A program made the position numbers and the translations under genes. A stretch of 64,000 bases of DNA from Anticarsia gemmatalis (Eukaryota; Arthropoda; Insecta; Lepidoptera; Erebidae). The notes beneath the pieces are model-generated. The model had not been told where the DNA came from. It saw only the letters and a program-made list of their open reading frames with translations, and did no database searches. Positions 57,357-64,000 of the stretch are shown here, piece by piece; the first letter of the stretch is position 1; every line of letters begins with the position of its first letter. The stretch covers positions 1,453,501-1,517,500 of the forward strand of contig NC_134765.1 of NCBI RefSeq assembly GCF_050436995.1, given 5' to 3'.

Positions 57357-60300
57357 TTAGTAAGTTACGTGTACTACGTCACCGCCGACTGATAGAAGAC
57401 ATTGACCCTGGAAGAAAAGGTTTTATTAATTTCAAAGAGTTTTAGCATAAGTTTCAGCCGTAGCCCGATTCTTCCTTCTTCCGATAACTTTATTTCAATG
57501 GAAAATTGGATTCAATAGAAGTTTTGTCAGAGTTTGTAGATAATTAAAATAATACCACAAATATGATGAAATAATTGGCCGTTCCCTAATGTTTCGGAAA
57601 GCTCATCAAAACAACATACAAATATTTTTTTTAAATTGCAACTCCCGCACTTAGAATTGCTCTTGTGTCGGAAAAAAAATACAACCGGACCCAAAATAAC
57701 TGTTTGTAGATCGCACAAATATTTGTTACGTGTGGGAATCAAACCCACGACCTCCCGACGTATATTTGATATACGAATATTTGTGAGATTTACAAATATG
57801 TAGTTGTTTTGGGTCTGGTTGCACTATGTTAAAATAACGTCTAATAGTATAAGCGATCTTAGAGAATTATTTTACTTACTTTGCTTGTTTATCCTACCCC
57901 AACATTACAGAGGTTAAAACAAAATGATTCGATATAGCGTAAATTTACCCCTAACTATATATCAAAATAAGTCTTTAAAACAGGAGATTATACTCATTAT
58001 GTATTATTGTATTATTGTATGTATGTATGTATGTAATAAATACCTGGTTTTTGTGCGCATTGTCTTGCAGCATGAGCTGCGTGATGTAGAAGGATGTGAG
58101 CGCGTTACCGCCCAGCGCCGCCGTATATGCACGGACTATTGCCAACACCTGAACAGACAGACATTATAATAATTACATCATACACGTTGTCGTGTAAATT
58201 AAAATAATAATAGTAGTTTTTTGACCCATTACTGTCCCACTGCTGGGCAAGGGTCTCCTCCCAAACGAGGAAGGGGTTAGGCCTTGAGTCCACCACGCTA
58301 TCCAAATGCGGGTTGGGTACTTTGCATACCCTCAATAAATGTATCAAACAAATTTTTAGCTGAATCTGATAAATCTGAAAGCCGACTCCCCAACATAGTT
58401 GCAGAGGCGCCCATAACCAGTTGCACTCACCAATCAGTAAACGATCTGTGGGTTAAGCAAACCTTGGCGCGGTCATTCGATAGATGGGTGACCGCATAGT
58501 GGTATTTGAACTGGGCGTCTCCGTGCTTCGAAGGGCACGTAAAAGTCCCGGTTGATGTCAATTATGACAACATTCGTTAAGCCACGAAAACGCCTTCGGG
58601 CGGCTTGGACAACTGTGACACTAGGTTGACCACTATTCACTAACCGTACGACAAGAAAAACATAGTTGGAAGAAAAACTAGGTTCTCTATTACTTGTTAC
58701 TCACCTCGCAAGTAAATGTATGTAGGAACCCGCTAAGTCCGCCCAACTCTCTCACGGCGGTGGTCTCTCGTACAAACAACAGTCGCAACGCACACAGTCG
58801 CCGCGACACACGACCGCCGCTCAAGTGACTGAGAGACGTTAGGGAGACTGTCGTTGGCACCTATAAAGGAAAATAAGTGTTAAATATTAGAAAAAGGTTT
58901 GTCCAGTACATTGTTGACGTTGCCGTACATTTTTCTTGAGTGTAGATGCATTGTTCATGTATGTTTATCAACTGACTCAATAGCGCAGTGTTAGTAATAG
59001 CGGCCCTTAAGCGGCTATAGTCCTAGAACATAAAAGAAAGCCTTGTGTGTAAGAGTCGCGGCTGACCGAGGTATACTTTTTTTTTATTTAGAAGATCAGT
59101 GACCAACAGGGTTATTCAAATCGTATGTATGTACCAAGTTCCTCTACTAAGTCGTCAGACTATAGGAAATGACTGAATACATTAAGATATAACAGAATAA
59201 GCCACATCGCGTTCGGATGAAATTAATTTTCTACTCTGCTATCGAATAGCGAGCGTTTTACATTTGAATAATAGTTTTTGCGTAATACGCTTGGGGCGCT
59301 GATTAGGTTACACATCTGACTTTGACATCCTCAACATAAAACGTTATCTATATTATTCTTCATGCCACGAGTTAAATCCCACAAGAAACAAAAAAATGTG
59401 CATTTCACTAATAGTGGTTTTAGTCCCAATTTGTATTATTCTTATTACGTCTATAAAAGGTCACCGCAATCAGATTCGATTTTAATACGAAACATTTCTT
59501 TTCAATACAAGTACTCTATCCTAAGCTACATTTGACCCACCTGTCCATTAATAAAGTTCTTCTCCTCCACCGGTTCCGGCGGCTTCACTAGCTGCTCCTC
59601 ATCCAGCGCGAAGATATCATCATCCCCGTCCCCTGTGCCGTTGCCATGGTTACTCTGACTGCTGTGGTTGCTCTGACTGCTGTGGCCGTGGTCTATGCCG
59701 TTTGTATCCGGGCTATTCGGGTCTTGAAGGGGTATCGCTGCTCCTGATACTATTAGTTGGATTTCATCCTGAGAGATAAAAAGAAGGTATTGTTTTAGTA
59801 AAGATGAAGACAAAAAGTTTTACCAAAAGGTACCGTGTTATAGTCCATGTAACTGGGTTGTGGAGGTCCGATAGGCAGTCGTTTTATGTAAAATACTGGT
59901 ATTCAGCTACTTTCGGTGAGATTGGAAGCCGGCTCCAACACAGTTGGATGAAAGAATAGGCTGATTGAAGATTTAAAGATTTGGGAGGATTGATGATAGT
60001 TTCACTATTAGTGAATGAGTGTCTGATGGTCTATCTGCTAGTTAGAGTAGAGAAAGTAGAAAATGGAAGCAAGTGTAAAAATTATACCTGCGGGCTTATC
60101 ACGTATCTCAGTTGACAGCTAGTATACGTCAAATCTATGGTCACTTTTCAGTACATTGCTGCTTTGACGTAACGTACTAATCACTATAATCTAAGGGAGA
60201 AAACAGTGGACAGCATAGTGGCTTTCAAATGGCTCTCAACTGAGATACGTGATAGCCCCCCAGATCAGCAAACAATCTAATAAATAGTGATACGCTGGTC

Positions 60301-63300
60301 TTCTAAGTGATAGTAAACTCATCCCCTTTTTACGTTAAAAGGATAACAATATCACTTATATTTGCAACAGTGTAAGACGTAAACAATTATAAAGATAGTC
60401 AGTTTATTAAAATATAATACAATTCATAAGTAAAGAAGAGGCAGGTTAAAGCTGTGATAGTCGGGGACATAACTTTGAAATAGTCGCAACTCGCAATGTC
60501 TAGGACGTAATTTTCATTCTCAGAGAAAGATAGAGCTTATGTATTTACCTCAGGCAGTTCGAGCTGGAAGCGTGGCGCGACGAGCGCACACGGCTGCAGG
60601 CGCCGCAGCTTGTAGCTCACTCCGTCCAGCGCGCGCCGCACGTGCTTCTCCACCGCCGCGCACGCGCTGCTGGACAGGGCCAGCCGACCGCGCCACACCT
60701 ATCAAAATATACAGTGGGACTAAGATCATGTATCCTTTAAGGACAATTCTTGACGTACTTTGTGTCCTTTATATTATATCGCTTAATATATAAGATGAAA
60801 ACTATGAAACCTTGCATGCATAAAATTTGTTTAATATAGTTATTGAACACATGAAACGTCCACAACTTCACTTGGCCATCGTGATGGATCAAAGCCTAAC
60901 CTCTTCCTTGTTAGGAAGCAGTGTGCCCTTGCCCAGCAGTGAGTCAGAGACGGATTAAGACCCATAGACGGTCACGTGAGTACACGTGGATCAAAAATGT
61001 TACTTAACTCAAATCACTTATTCATAAAAGTCAAATACTGACACTTATAACACTCAATGTGACCTATAATATACAGAAATAAATCAAACAGTATCATCTA
61101 TTACATGTAAACAAGTACATTACCTGCGCGAACGCTTGCGGCGGGACTCCGGGCACAGGTTTGAGAGAGTTCGTGTACACTTGCATGTTCACGTGCCGAC
61201 TGGCTAACGCACGGGCTGTTTCAACCTACAACAAATTGCAAATACGACTTAATAATATATCGCAAAATAACATAAACTAAACAGATTATAGATGGAAATT
61301 CTTCATTGAAAATACAGTATGTGTTTTATAACTAGCAAGGTTTATCTTTGTATTTTTTATCGCTCGACACGTAAAAATATACCAATTAATTTAACGTGCA
61401 TGTATAAGTCCGTATACGCACATGATCTCGTGCGTGCACGCTCACTAATATAAGCGTAAGATTGCTTTAAACTGTATAAATATAAATATTATTTTCTTAG
61501 GCCTCATGCAGTTACTATTTTTCAGAGGACGCATTTTTTATGTTCAATACACTATGATCAATATTATTTAAATCGATCCTAAACTAACGTATACACCATC
61601 GAAATGAAAATTAAGATAACATTAAACTACGTTAACAATTTACTTACATCTTCAGCCTCATCTAACTCCAGCACACAAGCGTCTTTGTCCACACACAGAT
61701 CTAACGCGGGCGGGTCTTCTCCTTCAGCCTCGGGCAACACGCCGTTCGTATTGAGCTCTATACCACCTGGGAAATAAAACATTACTATGTCATTAATTTT
61801 ATAACTCCAGCATGATTTTATCCTCTTGGGGATGGAATTGATCAAAATTCTTGGCGGATGCCTACGTCACAACATCTACCTGCATGCCAAATTTCAACCC
61901 GATCCGTCCAGTGGTTTGGGCTGTACGTTGATAGATCACTATGTCAGTCACTTACCTTTGAGTTATATATATTTAGATTGTGTTGTGCAATTTTGTGTAT
62001 CAGATAAACTATGCAATATTTATTTAATAAAATGAGTTTTGAAAAGCTTTAGTTTTAATACGTACCAACATCATATCCATTAGCGGCCCTATTAGCTGTG
62101 AAAGAGTCCCACAACGCTTTCTGTATTTCTAAAGCGTCTTTGTCGTTTTCTGATGCCTGCAACAAACAAATTTATATCAAAATTTTCAAAAGTTCAGTAA
62201 ATATGGCAGTATCTGTTAGATTTTATTTGTATTTTTGTCTTAACTTACTTTGATTCTAGGTGGCGTGGGGGGAGGTAAGGCAGCTAATCTAACTGCAGTA
62301 CCACTTGCGAGAGCCATCACACATCGCTCGCCGATAGCTATTTGTGTTTGTAGAGAGAATAACGCGTTGGCGCCCTGAAACAATACAATATATTACCATG
62401 AAATTTCTTGGTTTAATTTATTGACATTAATTTTCACAAGAAAATTATAAATATACATTTTCTGTTAGAAGATAAAACTATGTTTAATGTAACCAAGATG
62501 AATAACTACTTAAATCCTTACGATCGTGGTCAAATTATTTATATTTGTAATGTTAATTTTCTTAGAGATAAATTACAATCCAGCGATAAATAAAACAACA
62601 CAATTGTTTTTTATAATAAGAAACGACATTTAATTTTATTTTATATTAAAACCTCATCTCAATAAGAATATTAAGATAGGTTTTAGCCTCCGTCGTAGAT
62701 ATTTAAGACAGATATCTACATATATACAAAATAAATGTAGTATTACCTGCATCCTAAGTTTGGCTAGTAGTAATTTGTGCAGTTCGTATTCTAAGAATGG
62801 TAGTTGGTCGGAGATGTCACGTGCTCCCGGCTCCGACGTGGGCGGCGCTCGACGAACACGGGCCGCTAGAATAAAACGAAATAGTTTAGTTACGTAGTAC
62901 GTACACTGCAATGATTAGATAGTAGTTGCTGTTGATTAAATGCTTTTTCTACTTAGCCTATTTTATTTAGATATTTAGGTTAATAAAATAAATTTCTACG
63001 GCTAGATGTTTCTATCAATTATTGCAAACGTATTGTTAATCATAGATCACTTCAATTGCATTTAAAATGTCTAAAAGTATATTTCAGTAGATCACTTCAA
63101 ATCGAATGCATTTAGACTGTTTTCAAAGTATATTTTAGGCAATAATCGTTGCTGATATAAATTCTAGTTTGAATTACAAGGTGAAGGAAGGAAGAATTAA
63201 ATTTTTTCCTGATAGTGACAATAAATAGGTATAATAACTTACCAACCGCGGTGAGTGTGACGGCTTTAGCATGTGATACCAACTTGCTCGGCTTAGCGCA

Positions 63301-64000
63301 CGTTGCAAGCAAAACCGTAGGTACACGTGCACGCCTGTGAATTCATATACATGATTATGATACTGTGATACGTAAATAGTATTAAAATTTGTACGTTAAA
63401 TGATTATTTTAACTACTTTATTATTACTAACCTGTCGCGAATGCCTATTTGTCTGTCCGCAATAAACTAAGTTTTAAGTGTATATAACAACGTATTAAGT
63501 CGGGGAAAAAGTCTTTTCGCATTATAGTATGAATGAACATGTAATAAAATCTCTTTGGCTTCAAGAATCACAAATGAGTACACGGTTCATTAGGTTTCTT
63601 TCAGAGAGCCCGTGAGGTACCTAAATATCGAGCTTTTTTGTGTATAGGAAAGATTTTATTACATGTTCATACATACTATAATGCGAAAAGACTTTTTCTC
63701 CGACCTAATACCTAGTTTATCACTAAGGTAAACTCGTTGTAACTTGGGCGGGAAGCTAATTAAGTATAAAAGTTGGTCTATGTTTCTGCCTTTCATAACC
63801 TTTCTAATCTTTAAATTGCAAATTCCCTAGTTACGTATTTTGTAAAATTTTTGACGGCCTATTCGAATTTTCAGAAGTACAGTATTGTAATCAATGCACC
63901 TAAACATCAATTCATCACAACAAAATTAATAAATGCAAGTAAGTATACTGATTGTATAACTAACCTGCATCCTCCACAAGTGGACAGTTCAGCGCGGTAC
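57357..64000 (-). CDS. C2cd5: C2 domain-containing protein 5 ortholog (CDP138), C-terminal 12 exons; 5' part beyond the window
   Basis: Coding exons on the minus strand, in transcript order: 63965-64000 (continues right), 63243-63334, 62747-62865, 62249-62374, 62066-62156, 61648-61766, 61124-61225, 60549-60698, 59541-59768, 58705-58860, 58044-58148 and 57357-57407. All borders are GT-AG, the phases agree and the stop is TAA, giving about 457 residues. Segments matching the family as I know it: CGGC zinc-knuckle-like pair; LPFLEYELHKLLLAKLRMQG-ANALFSL; GERCVMALASGTAVRLAALP; KDACVLELDEAEDV; LPEDEIQLIVSGAAI; LFVRETTAVRELGGLSGF; EVLAIVRAYTAALGGNAL; and a 16-residue last exon ending GGDVVHVTY. The vertebrate protein binds Ca2+ and lipid through an N-terminal C2 domain and promotes GLUT4 vesicle insertion; that domain is outside the window. 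A low-complexity SSQSNH repeat and acidic DGDDD stretch lie in exon 59541-59768. Confidence 0.92.
57627..57760 (-). repeat. tRNA-derived SINE in the last C2cd5 intron
   Basis: The minus strand has CGTCGGGAGGTCGTGGGTTT (B-box region), AACAGTTATTTTGGGTCCGG and GACACAAGAGCAATTCTAAG. Same family and orientation-specific tail as 35272-35463, 5'-truncated. Confidence 0.7.
58215..58310 (-). repeat. LINE-like tail repeat in a C2cd5 intron
   Basis: The minus strand reads GCGTGGTGGACTCAAGGCCT, GGGAGGAGACCCTTGCCCAG and CAGTGGGACAGTAATGGGTC. It matches 54061-54215 without the tRNA-like head. Confidence 0.6.
58404..58655 (+). repeat. 5S rRNA-derived SINE in a C2cd5 intron
   Basis: Head GAGGCGCCCATAACCAGTTG, GGTTAAGCAAACCTTGGCGC, GATGGGTGACCGCATAG and tail CTAACCGTACGACAAG. 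It lies between exons 58044-58148 and 58705-58860, antisense to the gene, ending about 50 bp from the latter. Confidence 0.8.
59830..59965 (+). repeat. Interspersed repeat (CATGTAACTGGGT family)
   Basis: GTACCGTGTTATAGTCCATG, TAACTGGGTTGTGGAGGTCC, GATAGGCAGTCG and GGTGAGATTGGAAGCCGGCT. This copy extends further 3' than the one at 36508-36625. Confidence 0.55.
60092..60261. mobile_element. MITE with 23-bp terminal inverted repeats in a C2cd5 intron
   Basis: The left end GGGCTTATCACGTATCTCAG (then TTGA) is complementary, apart from one extra T, to the right end TCAACTGAGATACGTGATAG then CCC. The interior (CAGTACATTGCTGCTTTGAC) matches the truncated copy at 52441-52556. Confidence 0.7.
60880..60950 (+). 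repeat. Degenerate LINE-like tail repeat
   Basis: CATCGTGATGGATCAAAGCC, TAACCTCTTCCTTG and TGCCCTTGCCCAGCAGTG follow the GGACTCAAGGCC family with several substitutions. It lies in a C2cd5 intron. Confidence 0.45.
63495..63708. mobile_element. Tc1/mariner-type MITE in a C2cd5 intron
   Basis: About 57 bp at the left (TTAAGTCGGGGAAAAAGTCT, TTTCGCATTATAGTATG, AACATGTAATAAAATCT) is repeated inverted at the right with a handful of differences. TA dinucleotides flank both ends, as for Tc1/mariner elements. The 214-bp element has no coding sequence. Confidence 0.75.

Noticed and set aside
1..64000. CRISPR array, bacterial operon or integrated viral genes
   Set aside because: No regularly spaced repeats with unique spacers, no prokaryotic gene organisation and no viral protein signatures were seen on either strand.

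Overview
The window is AT-rich nuclear DNA from a moth or butterfly (Lepidoptera). The assignment rests on a gene encoding the lepidopteran myosuppressin peptide QDVVHSFLRF-amide, on introns with GT-AG borders, and on dense short interspersed repeats of types common in Lepidoptera. All gene models here come from reading the sequence and its splice signals; no database search was possible.

Layout. (1) 1.4-5.5 kb: two tandem plus-strand trypsin-fold serine protease paralogs. Each has a signal peptide, a complete His-Asp-Ser triad and a hydrophobic C-terminal tail. The first has one 368-bp intron; the second has none. (2) 5.5-20.0 kb: a gene-free stretch filled with non-autonomous Helitrons, tRNA-derived SINEs and SINEs whose body resembles 5S rRNA, including a cluster of three at 12.3-13.4 kb. 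(3) 20.0-51.7 kb: the myosuppressin gene. It has a TATA/GC-box promoter, an 11-nt first coding exon, a 30.3-kb first intron, a GC-rich second exon and a third exon carrying the mature peptide. A second in-frame donor in exon 2 could add 20 residues. (4) 51.7-57.3 kb: an intergenic stretch with several inverted-repeat MITEs. (5) 57.36-64.0 kb: the last 12 coding exons, on the minus strand, of the ortholog of C2CD5 (CDP138). Its 5' part, including the C2 domain, lies beyond the right edge.

The genes are functionally unrelated: membrane-tethered or secreted proteases, a neuropeptide precursor and a vesicle-trafficking protein. Myosuppressin and C2CD5 are convergent. No virus-like system, CRISPR array or gene cassette was found. 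The observations most worth following up are the possible myosuppressin splice isoform, the unusual zymogen junction and tail of the proteases, the 5S-rRNA-derived SINE family, and a Pho/YY1-like motif cluster in the large myosuppressin intron.
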